Program-made: the position numbers and the translations under genes | The notes under the pieces: model-generated | What the model was told of the DNA's origin: nothing | The model's input: only the letters and a program-made list of their open reading frames with translations | The model's database searches: none | NCBI GenBank assembly: GCA_947179155.2 | Contig: OX359282.1 | Location: 13,106,533 to 13,170,532 of the forward strand | Length of the DNA stretch: 64,000 bases | Origin: Hedera helix | Lineage: Eukaryota > Streptophyta > Magnoliopsida > Apiales > Araliaceae | Direction: 5' to 3' | Part shown: positions 47,687 through 58,796 of the stretch, one piece after another | Numbering within the stretch: position 1 is the first letter of the stretch | Layout of the letters: every line of letters begins with the position of its first letter

Positions 47687-49927
47687 GATCAGCCCATCGT
47701 ACTTTTATATTGTGCACAACATACATCTAGCGACGCAACCATGTCATAATTATTACATTGCCTAAATCCTTTATTCCCCTTTTTATTAGGGTTGTTCTGT
47801 TACAACATATCATAGAGTCTGCACCACAACAATGTGGATTGGAGAACATAACAATCAACAATTGAGTTCAACATGAAATAACTCATGTGTCTAGCCAGAA
47901 TAAAAATTGGCATCGACCTTTTCAAGATAGTTCAATAAGGAATGAACTTCACATGGTAACATGAATGTACAACATGAATGTCTGTTCAAGAAACTGTAAT
48001 TAAAAGTTCAGTCCGAAAACTTGCCTTGGTCCTCGTTTATCACAACTGGTAAAATATTATCTCGTTTATAACCTACATGACCATAATATTGGTTCATGCA
48101 TTAGTTATATACAAATGCATGCCAAAACTTACTATATAAGCTATCACTTAGCTTTACATAACCCTAATCACATAACACATTGTTCATTTAAACCTTAATA
48201 TCTACTATATTGATTATTTTTATCAAATTATGGTTTACATACACGTTTCTATCATTTAATGTTAAAACATTTCATTTTTGGAACAAAATAATTTATTTTT
48301 TAGAAATCAGTACATGGCACCCCAGCGCCATGTTTTTCATGTGAAATCTCGCTGGCCGTGAGATTGGCTTGGCCGAGACTGCACCCCGGTCTGCCCTGAT
48401 CTCGCCCCGGCGCAGTTCGCAGAGCAAAAGATGGCGCCCCGGCGCCATGCTGTTGTTTTTGATTTTTTTTTCTTTTTAAAATCCAAGTTATATTTTGGCC
48501 CTAATTGGCATTTCTTAATTTGAACACTTCACATAACACATATAAGATGTAATTGATATGAAAGGGCCACCAAAACATTTACTCTTACAATTGAATCTAT
48601 TTTTCCAAAGAAATCGTTCTAGGCGCCAACGAACGTTTTAAATCGTTTAAAATGGACAATTGTCGCCATAAGCATCAATTGAGTTTTAAAATGACACTAA
48701 CATATGTATTTTGATAAAACTTAGCCATTTTGTTATTTTTAATCTTCATTTATAGGAATTGGCTAAAAATCACATCTTAGTAGGATTTTTGCTAACTTGA
48801 CAAAACTTGTCACTTGAACCACTTTTAGATGATCATATCTACACTTCATATACTTAAACACCAACACATATAAGAACTTGGTCTGCAGATATAACTTCTA
48901 GTTGTACCTTTCAACACACTTTACAGATTATAATTTGATTTCTCCAAAAACTATGGCCTAATATTTAATCCTCCTTCACAAAACCTATTTTGAGAATCAT
49001 TCATGCTTCTATAATGTTTTCTAGCATATGATAATGCATATATCTCATACCTTCAACCTCTCAAGCTAGGTTTTCATCATGTCTAGCAACTTATAACACA
49101 TAATCATACCTTAACTCATAATTTTTAGCTTGAATATTCATGTGAATAGTGCACCACTTTGGCTCTAGCAACCTTTAAGATTAAGGTTTCATGCTAATCA
49201 AACAAGAAGCATGTAATTCACATAACTCACATAGTTAGCACATATATCACCAAGAGACATGCATGGCTTCATCTATTCTAGCATGTAAGCACACAAATCA
49301 TAAATTTCATGTGTTAAACATGTTATACCTTCTTTTGGCTACTTTCCTTCTTGATAAAAACCTTGCCATGACTTGATTATCCACCTTGATGGCCTTAGAT
49401 ACTTCCTTTGAACACTTCTTACTTGAGATTCCATTGAGTTTAATAGAACCCTAGCTTATCTTTCTCTCTTTCTCTCTTGAGCTTGCAACTTTCTTATGAA
49501 GTAAAATGAATGAGCTTGATACTTACAAACATATATGAATTGTGCTAATCTCCCAACAACTAGCCATGCATGGTTAGCTTAACTCATGTATGGTTAGGGA
49601 CATATAAGTCATTTCTCATTTTAAAACAAGGGCATGATAGACTTTTCTCCATTTGAGGATACCATAGTGAACTTTTACATTGCCAAGGGCATTATGGTCC
49701 TTTGTCAATTCTCTAGGAAATTTAATTACCATTAAATCCATACTTGCTAAATTTTAAATCCCTTTTAAACCCTTTTTAATCCAAAATTATTTCCTTAAGC
49801 TTGAATTAAATTCCACCATCAAATATTCCAATATGACTTGTCCCAAACAATTGTCACAAATTGAAAATTTATATTTCATTAATTAATTATTAATTTACAC
49901 TATTCCGACAAAATGCATATCCTTACA
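47687..49927 (-). repeat. 5' LTR of the Tekay/Del-like element, truncated (2241 bp)
   Basis: Collinear with 41821-44093. The missing part corresponds to 41169-41820. The join with gag shares TGATC on both sides. Confidence 0.88.
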
Positions 49928-50349
49928 ACTATGCCATTGGGAGCATATGCAAAGACTATTTTACCCTTGTCTAGCAATGGCTAAAGACCATTTTGTCCTT
50001 AGTCTTGGAGTTTTTATAAATATGGCCAATTGGAAGTATTTTAAAGTTTTAGCAAAAATGATAGAGAGAAAGAGAGGCAACGAAATTTGGAAAGGTTGAG
50101 AGATCTCATCCTTGGGAGGCTATGAAGGACATGAAGCTCTATTGTTGCTCTAGCATGCTATAGGAATGAGGAATCCAAGAAGGTATATTGATCTAACCTT
50201 AAAACTAATTTTTCCATGTGTTCAAATGTGAAAATGTTTATGGTGGGTGGTTGATATTGTTGTGGATCATGGTGGATCCAGTGATATAAGAATGATGAAT
50301 GTTTGGGAGATATGTGTTAACACATTTTGTTTTGAATAATAAGCAATCT

Positions 50350-50448
50350 AATAGCAAGATTTATGCTAAATTAAAGGAGGCACATAAGGTGTTTGATGAA
50401 ATACCTAAAAGAACTATTTTCACTGAACTTTGGATTTCAAAGTGTAAA
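50350..50448 (+). pseudogene. Possible PPR-gene fragment
   Basis: The reading frame contains KIYAKLKEAHKVFDEIPKRT, close to the helix-turn-helix consensus of plant pentatricopeptide-repeat proteins (EAHKVFDEIP-R). Only about one repeat is recognisable and no second repeat follows before the stop at 50533-50535. It may be a fragment captured by a retroelement; chance similarity cannot be excluded. Confidence 0.4.
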
Positions 50449-51111
50449 CCAAGGATTTTCCATGTGTATATGTATAATAGATGTTTTCGACTATCTTGGT
50501 TTACAAAATATAGTATGAAAGATTATATTTTGTAAAACCTTAATTTGAAACCTTGGTTTGTCCAAATGGTGATGTTAAACAAAAAATTGGTATAGTTTAG
50601 TTGTGTTTGAAAACCATAAGTTATATGTGACATATTTAAAAGTTTTAAAGTTGTTCCAAGTGATTGGAATGAAAAAATAAACCAAATGAGTTTTATGAAT
50701 TTTTGAAGGGAAAATAATTTTTAAGTTTTGTTATTCAAAGTGGTTAAACCAATGAAATATCCATAAATTTTATGTTATAGATCTATGCGTAAGGTGTATG
50801 ATTATGTAAAATAGTGTTATGAAATCATAAATCATAAAAACCTAGCTAATTGACCAAAGTGGTAACTAATTAAAATGAAAAAAAATGCATAAAACTATGA
50901 TACTAGTTTTTATCCTGTCCATGTGGATGATTTTAAGTCTGGTTCCATTTAGAATTTGAATTTGTGATCTAAAGAGAGGTTGTAGAGGGGGGAATTTTAA
51001 TGAGAATGAACTCAAGAATCACCTAAAAATATTGATAAATGAAGAAGATATGATAATTTTAATAAATAAGGGTCGAGCAGCCCAAAAATTTGAATTTTAG
51101 GATTTTGACCA

Positions 51112-51125
51112 ACCGTCGCAGCGGT
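51112..51125. other. GC-rich near-palindrome ACCGTCGCAGCGGT
   Basis: One mismatch from a perfect inverted repeat. It matches the ACCGCTGCAGCGGT type found at 58681-58694. Confidence 0.6.
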
Positions 51126-51636
51126 AGAACATTCTGCCCACAATGTTCCAGCTCGGTCTAGGTCGGGTCGGACGGGTCGAGTTTTATTTAAAAATTAAAG
51201 TTAAATTGAGTATAAAATGAATATTTTAGTGTAGTAAACCAATATATATAGTCAATTAGTGATAAAATGGTAGACAAATGTTTAATTAAAGGTTCTACGA
51301 ATAACGTAAATGATTAGCGAAAGCCGAATAAATTTATTAGGCAAGTTTTTAGAACTTGTTGCTATATGTACATTGATTTTAAATGTGGATTATTGTTATG
51401 TGTTAATATGGCTTTGTGCATTCATGTCAAATAAATTATTGATATGGAATTGATGACATGAGTTTAACTATTTAAGTTAAACCGAATGACATGTTAATTA
51501 TAATGCATGATTTGTATGAAGCATATATAAAATGTGAAATATGATAAGCATGATGCATATACAAAATGTAATGCATGAGATATGAGAAACATGTATGAAC
51601 ATGAATTATGCGTTATGTGTTATCTGTTAAACTTGT

Positions 51637-51652
51637 TGAGCCGTCGTGCTCA
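51637..51652. other. TGAGC hairpin (plus orientation)
   Basis: TGAGC-CGTCGT-GCTCA is the exact reverse complement of the solo-LTR hairpin at 23013-23028 except for the outer loop bases; TTGTTGAGCC also matches. A second, broken copy (TTGTTGAGCCATCAT) is at 53170. Confidence 0.55.
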
Positions 51653-51924
51653 CTTTTGCATTAAAACTAACATTTCAGTTAAGTACGAGATAATCAAGAT
51701 TTTCGGTAAAGAACAAGGAACGAGCAAAGCATATTGAATCTATCAGAAGTGAATTATATTTTTTTTTTATGAGATCCTTTCTGTGGTAAGCAGTGTTGTA
51801 AATGGCAAAAGTTAGAAAACTTGAAAACGATATAATGATATGCAATTATGATAGGTGTTTGTATGTAGAACAAGTTTTTGTTTGTCAAGTACAGAAGAAT
51901 TATATACAATCAACTAAGTGTTGA

Positions 51925-52490
51925 ATTGTGAGTCTTTAGTAAATGATTAAAATATTATTAAATAGTTAATAATATTAGTAAACGATTAAGTTATTATTAA
52001 ATGGTTAATAATATTAGTAAGTGATTAAAATATTATTAAATGATTAATAATATTAGTAAGCGAGTAAAATATATTTAAATGGTTAATAATAATAGTAAGC
52101 GATTAAAATGTTATTAAATGGTTAATAATATTAGTAAATGGTTAAAATGCTATTCAATGATTAATAATATTACTAAAGGATTAAAATATTATTAAATGGT
52201 TAATAATATTAGTAAGCGATTAAAATGTTGTTAAATGGTCAATAATATTAGTAAATGATTAAAATATTATTTAATGGTTAATAATATTAGTAAGTGATTA
52301 AAATGTTATTAAATGGTCAATATTATTAGTAAAGGATTAAAATGTTATTAAATGATTAATAATATTAATAAAAGAGTAAAATATTAGTAAATGATTAATA
52401 ATATTAATAAGCGATTAACATATTATTAAATAGTTAATAATATTAGTAAATGATTAAAATATTATTAAATGGTTAATAATATTGGAGTTT
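51925..52490. repeat. 39-bp AT-rich minisatellite, about 14 copies
   Basis: The unit is roughly GATTAAAATATTATTAAATG then GTTAATAATATTAGTAAGT. ATTAGTAA recurs at 51974, 52013, 52052 and onward at 39-bp spacing. Confidence 0.88.
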
Positions 52491-53438
52491 GATTGTCTAT
52501 TATCAAAGGTTGATAATATTATGATGTATTTAATACGTTATTAGATGTCCGAAATATTAAGTTATGTAAAAGAAGAAAGTTCAATTGAATTAAACAAAGG
52601 TAAAGAGTCCATTAGTGACTTATTATTAGACCAACTTATTAAATATAGGCTGTATGAAGAATGCAAGGTATTGGTGAAAGTTGAAGAAGCGAACACGACA
52701 TGTCCAAACTATGATTTGGCTAGAATTTTGTCCGAAAATTAAAAGTTAAATGTCAAACATTTTAAAAGTTAATAAATTGAAGTCAGTGTCTTAAATTCAG
52801 CCTAATTAATAGTCATTGTAACTAATGATTATGTCAATCTCATACATAATTGTAGGATTGATGTTAACTGTAAATTGTTGTTATGTGTTAACATTTGTTG
52901 ATGTGTCTTTGTGCATTCATGGGAAATAAATTATTGATATGAAATTGTTGATATTAATTTAACTATTAAAGTCGAGCTGCATGATATGTGTTAATTATAA
53001 TACATGATTAGTATGAAGCATATATAAATGCGAATTATGGGAAGCATGATGCATGAATAAAAATGCAATGTATGAGAAAAGAGAAAACATGTATATGATG
53101 TCATACATTGATATATTGTTAAGCACGCGTGATGTATAAACAATGTGTTATATGTTAAACTGTTAGACTTGTTGAGCCATCATTGTAATAACCAGAAAAA
53201 TTACGATCTTAATTTTTTTTTATTATTATTATATATTCACGAGGAATAAAGTATGTGTGTATGTGATGAGTGAGTCTTATGCCTATGAATTGGATGTCTT
53301 GAAGCTTATTACTTTGTTGATTTTGAGTGATTTTAGTTCCTTTTTATTAAGTTTTATGTTTATTTTGCAGGAATAGGTGGAAGAAAGGCAAAACAGGAAA
53401 TTTTGGGCATGAGTGGAAATTTTGTAAATATCAGCAAG

Positions 53439-53491
53439 TTCAGCGCAGTTGGCGCTGAACCTAGTACCGTCTCAGCGCGGTTGGCGCTGAG
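53439..53491. other. Two 8-bp-stem GC hairpins upstream of the TATA box
   Basis: TTCAGCGC-AGTTG-GCGCTGAA (53439-53459) and CTCAGCGC-GGTTG-GCGCTGAG (53471-53491) both have perfect stems and 5-base loops. They end 57 bp before the TATA box. In the 3' LTR (57174-57226) both stems have decayed. Confidence 0.82.
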
Positions 53492-53548
53492 TCGCATCAG
53501 CAGTTGGCCAGATCATGGGTTAGTTGCAGTTTTCAGATTCCTAACTGG

Positions 53549-53558
53549 TATATATAAG
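53549..53558 (+). promoter_or_regulatory. Putative TATA box of Athila-like element 2
   Basis: TATATATAAG in the 5' LTR; the 3' LTR has TATATACAAG. Confidence 0.5.
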
Positions 53559-54279
53559 TCGAGGAATTGTGGGACAAAAGGGTGGACGCAGATTTTGGAA
53601 GAGGATTCAGAAGAGAATAGAGAGTTTCAACATTGGCGAGGAGAAGCTAGGATTCCAATTAATCCGCAACAAGAAGATGAAAGCATTAGAATAGTAGAGA
53701 TTCCAGAATTCTTCTTTTCTCTTTATTCTTTTGTATTTGATACTTTTGGGTTTATGATTACTTTAACAATTATGAGTTCTAATAGAATAGTTATGAACTA
53801 ATTGGTTATTTGGCGTCACAACAGAACCTATTATTAGCATGAATCAATTTGCTTATATTTTTAGTTGTTAATTTAGTTTGAATTATCTATCATACTCTGT
53901 ATTAATTGTGAGATTGTTTGGCCAGCAATTGATTTGACAACCTAGATGGATTTGGAAAATGAAATCTAAGGTTAGGTCCAAGTAAGATAGCATGTATTCT
54001 GATTTATCAAGGTTGATTGATTAATTGGATTCGTGTATGGAATAAGCATATATCTATGCACTACATGCGACTGTAGTGGGAATTAGTTCTCAATGAGTTT
54101 GTTTCATTTAGCTTGCATAGGAATATAGCAAGTTAAAAGAGATGAATATGTTTATGTAATCATTGAAAAAAGGTTCATTAATAATTTGTGAATTCCCAGT
54201 CAACAATTCATCAAATTAATTTACCGAAAGTAGGGTAAAGTGGTTCATGTGATATAATAGGGGAAGTTGTGATCCCAGT

Positions 54280-54440
54280 CTTGTTAAAATCTGTTAAGTC
54301 TTGTTTTATTATAATTTTAGTGTTAAAATTCATATTAACATTTAACTCAATCAAAACTCAATCTTGTTAAAATCTGTTAAGTCATGGTTTATTATAATTT
54401 TAATGTTAAAATTCATACTAACATTTAACTCAATCAAAAT
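54280..54440. repeat. 83-bp tandem duplication in the 5' LTR only
   Basis: CTTGTTAAAATCTGTTAAGT, then TTTATTATAATTTTA and ATTTAACTCAATCAAAA, occurs twice in tandem here and once in the 3' LTR (58014-58091). It explains most of the 75-bp difference in LTR length. Confidence 0.85.
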
Positions 54441-54593
54441 CGTGATCGTTATTGAAAAGTTGAATTGAGCTAAGGTTAATATTTTATACATTATTTAGTA
54501 CAGTTCTCTGTGGGTTCGACATCCTTTTTACCATTGTATTACTTGTTAACTGCGTGCACTTGCGTATTTTAGTCATTATGACCAACAAGTTTT

Positions 54594-54611
54594 TGGCGCC
54601 GTTGCCAGGGA
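54594..54611 (+). other. Primer-binding site, tRNA-Asp
   Basis: TGGCGCCGTTGCCAGGGA matches tRNA-Asp at 17 of 18 positions, 6 bp from the LTR. Confidence 0.88.
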
Positions 54612-54745
54612 ACTGTGTTAAAAGTTATTTTAATATTAGTTCATTTCAATTCAATTTTATTATAGACGTTTTTGTAGGCTTATAGCTGAGCGAGTATTAA
54701 TCATTTGAGTCTGCCATTGCAAATTGTTTAGCTTTAGATTTGTGT

Positions 54746-56577
54746 ATGCACACAAGATCTAAAGGTCAGGAACTACTATCGTACGAGGATGGAATAGAAA
54801 GAAGGTTTCGAAAGATCAGACGGTTCTGCCGAGAGACGGTTTATATAAACAAAATGGCAGAAGAAAAACAAAAGGCGTTAAGGGACTATGCCGTGTCTCT
54901 AGTTACTGAAATTCAGTCTAGTATTCGGAGGCCATCCATACAAGCGACAACATTTGAGATCAAGCCTAGAACAATACAAATGATACAGAACTCAGTTCAA
55001 TTTGGGGGTTTACCAAATGATGATCCTAGCGAGCACCTTGCTAGCTTTATGGAAATCTACGACACCTTCAAATACCATGGGATTTCTGAAGACACCATTA
55101 GACTTAGACTTTTCCCTTTCACACTCTGTGATAAGGCGAAAAGATGGCTTCATTCTCTACCGCAGGGGTCAATTACTACGTGGGAGGATCTTGCGCAAAA
55201 GTTTCTAGCTAAATTCTTTCTGTCAGCCAAAACATCAAAAATGAGGAATGACATTACCTCATTCTCTAAATTTGATTCAGAAAGCCTATATAAAGTCTGG
55301 GAACAGTTCAAGGATTTACTACGGAAGTGTCCGCACCACGGAATCCCACAATGGTTGTTAGTGCAAACTTTTTACAATGGGTTAGCTAGTGTTACCAGGA
55401 CGAGTATAGATGCTACACCAGGAGGTGCATTAATGGGAAAAAATTATGATGAGGCGTAAAAGCTACTGAAAACTATGGACACCAACAACTATCAATGACC
55501 ATCATCAAGAGATACCCAACCAAGAGCAACAAGAATTCATGAAGTGGATGCTATCACAGCCTTAACTGCATAAATGGCTTATTTGTCAAAGAAAATGGAT
55601 ACAATGGCGGTGAAGCCAGTTCAGAATGTATCTATGGTATGTGAGTTGTGTGCAGGAGATCATGCGACAGATGAGTGTGCTATCAATGCAGAGTCGGTAC
55701 AGTTTGTTGGCAGCTATAACAGGCAACAACAGTGCAACAATTCAAATACTTACAATCCTAGGTGGAGGAACCATCCTAATTTCTCTTGGAGGGAAAATCA
55801 AGCACAACAGCAAGTTCCAAGGTAGCCCTTTCCACCAGGATTTCAACAACCGCAAACACAGCAGTCGAAAAAGAATTCTTATTTAGAGGATCTTTTAGGT
55901 AAATTCATGGCAGATACTGATTCAAGAATGAAGGAAATGGATATGACTATGAAAAGCCAATTAGTTGCTATTCGGAATTTAGAAAATCAGATGGGACAGA
56001 TTGCAAATGCCTTGAATAACCGCCCTTATGGAGTTGCCAAGTGACACGGAGGTCAATCCTAAGAAGGAAGGAAAAGAGCATTGCAAAGCGGTCACATGAC
56101 GGAGTGGAAAAGAATTGTATGATGTAGTTGCTAATGAGAGCCCTAAACAGACATCAAAGGAAGATAACCAATCTGAAAAGGCAGAAAACAAATTTGATAA
56201 AAATGAAAAATCAGAAAAAGGGGAGGAATTAGTTGTGCAGAAGGAAGGAGGCAAACAAAGCCCTAATGTGTCTCCTGCCCGTTCCCACAGCGATTTTAGA
56301 AGTCAAGGTTGGATAAACAATTTGCAAAGTTTCTAGAAGTGTTTAAAAAACTTCATATTAATATCCCTTTTATCGAGGCTTTAGAGCATATGCCAAGTTA
56401 TGTCAAGTTTATGAAGGAGATCTTGTCTAAGAGGTGAAGACTGGGAGATTTTGAGACAGTTGCGTTGACAGAGGAGTGCAATACTATCTTACAAAAAAAG
56501 CTATCGCCGAAGCTTAAAGACTCGGGTAGCTTCACGATACCATGCACGATCGAGATGGAGCGTAAGACACACTCGTA
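54746..56577 (+). pseudogene. Athila-type gag, decayed, ending at the gag-protease junction
   Basis: It starts at ATG 54746 (MHTRSKG). The capsid part is well kept: FGGLPNDDPSEHLASFMEIY (about 54999-55058), IRLRLFPFTLCDKAKRWLHS (about 55099-55158), ITTWEDLAQKFLAKFF and LVQTFYNGL. The zinc-knuckle-like CELCAGDHATDEC is at about 55641-55680, and the coiled-coil segment IRNLENQMGQIANALNN follows. Stops occur at 55457, about 55494, 55571, 55823 and later. The frame shifts near 56025 and again near 56305. The last recognisable part (INIPFIEALEHMPSYVKFMK, then SFTIPCTI) is the segment just before protease. Protease, RT and integrase are absent. The same capsid-knuckle-coiled-coil order explains the shortened protein at 13930-14997. 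Confidence 0.88.
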
Positions 56578-56586
56578 AATAGATGA

Positions 56587-56587
56587 A

Positions 56588-56652
<65 letters not shown>

Positions 56653-56702
56653 CAATAACAATAACAACAATAACAACAATAACAATAACAATAATAATAA
56701 TG
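56587..56702. repeat. (AAT)n microsatellite in place of pol
   Basis: About 22 AAT units followed by AAC/AAT variants. It begins about 10 bp after the last gag-like codon. Confidence 0.92.
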
Positions 56703-56982
56703 GCATTAGAGTTGTTGACTTATTCGACTGTGATTGGTTTGATGCATTGAACACACACATATACACAAAAAAGGGGTTAAAAGTAATGCGATGCTAATAC
56801 GTTAAAATGCAGATGAAACATGATTTTGAAAACTTGCTTGAGTTATTATTGATGAATCTCTGAGGCTGGTATTTTTATCATTATATCAGTATATCTCTTA
56901 AGTTGTTTTAGTCAGTGTTAGGTTGTTGAAGTAGTTATTCCCCTTTTTTTTTTTTGTATTGCTTGAGGACAAACAAAGTCTT

Positions 56983-56997
56983 AAGTTTGGGGGTATT
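56983..56997 (+). other. Polypurine tract of Athila-like element 2
   Basis: AAGTTTGGGGGTATT directly before the LTR start TGACGAG. It is preceded by TTGCTTGAGGACAA, as in the nested element. Confidence 0.85.
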
Positions 56998-58246
56998 TGA
57001 CGAGTGAGTCTTATGCCTATGAATTGGATGTGTTGAAGTTTATTACTTTGTTGATTTTTGAGTTATTTTAGTTCCTTTTTATTAAGTTCTATGTTTATTT
57101 TGCAGGAATAGGTGGAAGAAAGACAAAACAAGAAATTCTGGGCATGAGTGGCAATTTTGTAAATATCTGCAAGTTCAGCACAGTTGGCGCTTAACCTAGT
57201 ACTGTCTCAGCGCTGTTAGCCTTGAGTCGCAACAGCAGTTGGCCAGATCGTGGGTTAGTTGCAGTTTTCAGATTCCTAACTGGTATATACAAGTCGAGGA
57301 GTTGTGGGACAAACGGGTGGATGCAAATTTTAGAAGACGATTTAGAAGAGAATAGAGAGTTTCAACTTTAGCGAGGAGAAGCTAGGATTCCAAATAATCC
57401 GTAACAAGAAGATCAAAGCATCATAATAGCAGAGATTCCAGAGTTCTTCTTTTCTCTTTATTCTTTTGTATTTGATATTTTTGGGTTTATGATTACTTTA
57501 ACAATTTTGAGTTCTAATAGAATAGTTATGAACTAATTGGTTATTTGGCGTCACAACGGAACCTATTATTAGCATGAATCAATTTGCTTATATTTTTAGT
57601 TGTTAATTTAGTTTGAATTGTCTATCATACTCTGTATTAATTGTGAGATTGTTTGGCCAGCAATTGATTTGACAACCTAGATGGATTTGGAAAATGAAAT
57701 CTAAGGTTAGGTCCAAGTAAGATAACATGTATTCTGATTTATCATGGTTGATTGATTAATTGGATTTGTGTATGGAATAAGCATATATCTATGCACTATA
57801 TGCGACTGTAATGGGAATTAGTTCTCAATGAGTTTGTTTCATTTAGCTTGCATAGGAATATAGCAAGTTAAAAGAGATGAATATGTTTATGTAATCATTG
57901 AAAAAAGGTTCATTAATAATTTGTGAATTCCCAGTCAACAATTCATCAAATTAATTTACCGAAAGTAGGGCAAAGTGGTTCATGTGATATAATAGGGGAA
58001 GTTGTGATCCCAGTCTTGTTAAAATCTGTTAAGTCTTGTTTTATTATAATTTTAGTGTTAAAATTCATATTAACATTTAACTCAATCAAAATCGTGATCG
58101 TTATTAAAAAGTTGAATTGAGCTAAGGCTAATATTTTATACATTATTAAGTACAGTTCTCTATGGGTTTGACATCCAGTTTACCATTGTATTACTTATTG
58201 ACTACGTGCACTTACGTAGTTTAGTCATTATATAAAGTGACCAACA
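56998..58246 (+). repeat. 3' LTR of Athila-like element 2 (1249 bp)
   Basis: It starts TGACGAGTGAGTC and ends GACCAACA, and is collinear with the 5' LTR apart from the 83-bp duplication and an 8-base insert (TATAAAGT region) near the end. Confidence 0.9.
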
Positions 58247-58251
58247 GTATG

Positions 58252-58796
58252 TGTAGAATGCATGACGAGAGGTAGTAAGTTAATTAAATTGATTTGAATT
58301 AACTAAAGAAGGAAAAAGAATGCAAGAGAAGCTTTTGTGTTGAAAACAAAAAACTTAAATGTTGGACTTGAATGATAAATAAGAAGATTAATAGCAAATA
58401 AGTAAATTACTTGTATGAATAATGAGAGTGAAGAAGCCAGTGAATTATTATAGATAACCCAATGTGGGAATAATGGTATGTGTTTGGGTATGTATATTAT
58501 AAAACCAAGTTGATGATAAGAGGTAGTTAATTAGATTTAATCAAGTCAAAGTACTTGTATTAATGTGTATTAGGATTTTGAAATTTTAGCACTACCGCCG
58601 TAGCGGTAGGTTTTACCGCTGCAGCGATGTAACACCCTGAAAATTTGAAATATAGAACTACCGCCGCAGCAGTAGCAATAACCGCTGCAGCGGTGGTACA
58701 GAATGTTTGAAAAATAAATAGTTTATTGAATCAAATTGAAGTACTAGTATGTTTGAGCATTAGGGTTTTAATAAACTAAACCCAAGATATGTTATG
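58252..58796. other. Older LTR-like DNA with GC-rich palindromes
   Basis: No gene. CTACCGC-CGTA-GCGGTAG (58592-58609), the near-palindrome at 58658-58675 and ACCGCTGCAGCGGT (58681-58694) stand out from AT-rich surroundings. TGTAACACCC at 58628 resembles an LTR end. It is probably the continuation of the sequence interrupted at 53258. Confidence 0.45.

Larger units (their letters stand above)
41169..49927 (-). mobile_element. Tekay/Del-like chromovirus element, decayed and deleted
   Basis: It is bounded by TGTGACGCTCC and CCTTACA with ACTAT on both sides. The left LTR is complete (41169-44093). The right LTR lacks its first 652 bp, because a deletion removed the primer site and nearly all of gag and fused a gag remnant to the LTR at about 47686. 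Pol reads on the minus strand in the order protease, RT, RNase H, integrase, chromodomain, as in Tekay/Del. Confidence 0.88.
49933..53258. other. Old LTR-like DNA with minisatellite, no intact gene
   Basis: It contains a TATA-like TTATAAATATGG near 50015 and an AGAGAGAAAGAGAGG leader-like stretch, an ACCG-CGCAGCGGT palindrome at 51112-51125, a TGAGC hairpin at 51637-51652, and a direct repeat of about 300 bp (51370-51652 and 52880-53180) flanking a 39-bp minisatellite. These suggest decayed plus-strand LTR sequence of a Tekay-like family. A possible PPR fragment is annotated separately. Confidence 0.45.
53264..54587 (+). repeat. 5' LTR of Athila-like element 2 (1324 bp)
   Basis: It starts TGATGAGTGAGTC and ends GACCAACA. 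It contains two GC hairpins at 53439-53491, a TATA box, and an 83-bp tandem duplication at 54280-54440 that is absent from the 3' LTR. Confidence 0.9.
53264..58246 (+). mobile_element. Athila-like non-autonomous element 2
   Basis: LTRs at 53264-54587 and 56998-58246 are bracketed by GTATG (53259-53263 and 58247-58251). The primer site is the tRNA-Asp type and the polypurine tract is AAGTTTGGGGG. The internal region (2.4 kb) holds decayed gag only and, where pol should begin, a trinucleotide microsatellite. It is older than the nested element at 9511-17399, judging by frameshifts and LTR divergence. Confidence 0.92.

Noticed and set aside
56398..56766. Poly-leucine open frame on the minus strand
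   Set aside because: It is the complement of the (AAT)n microsatellite.
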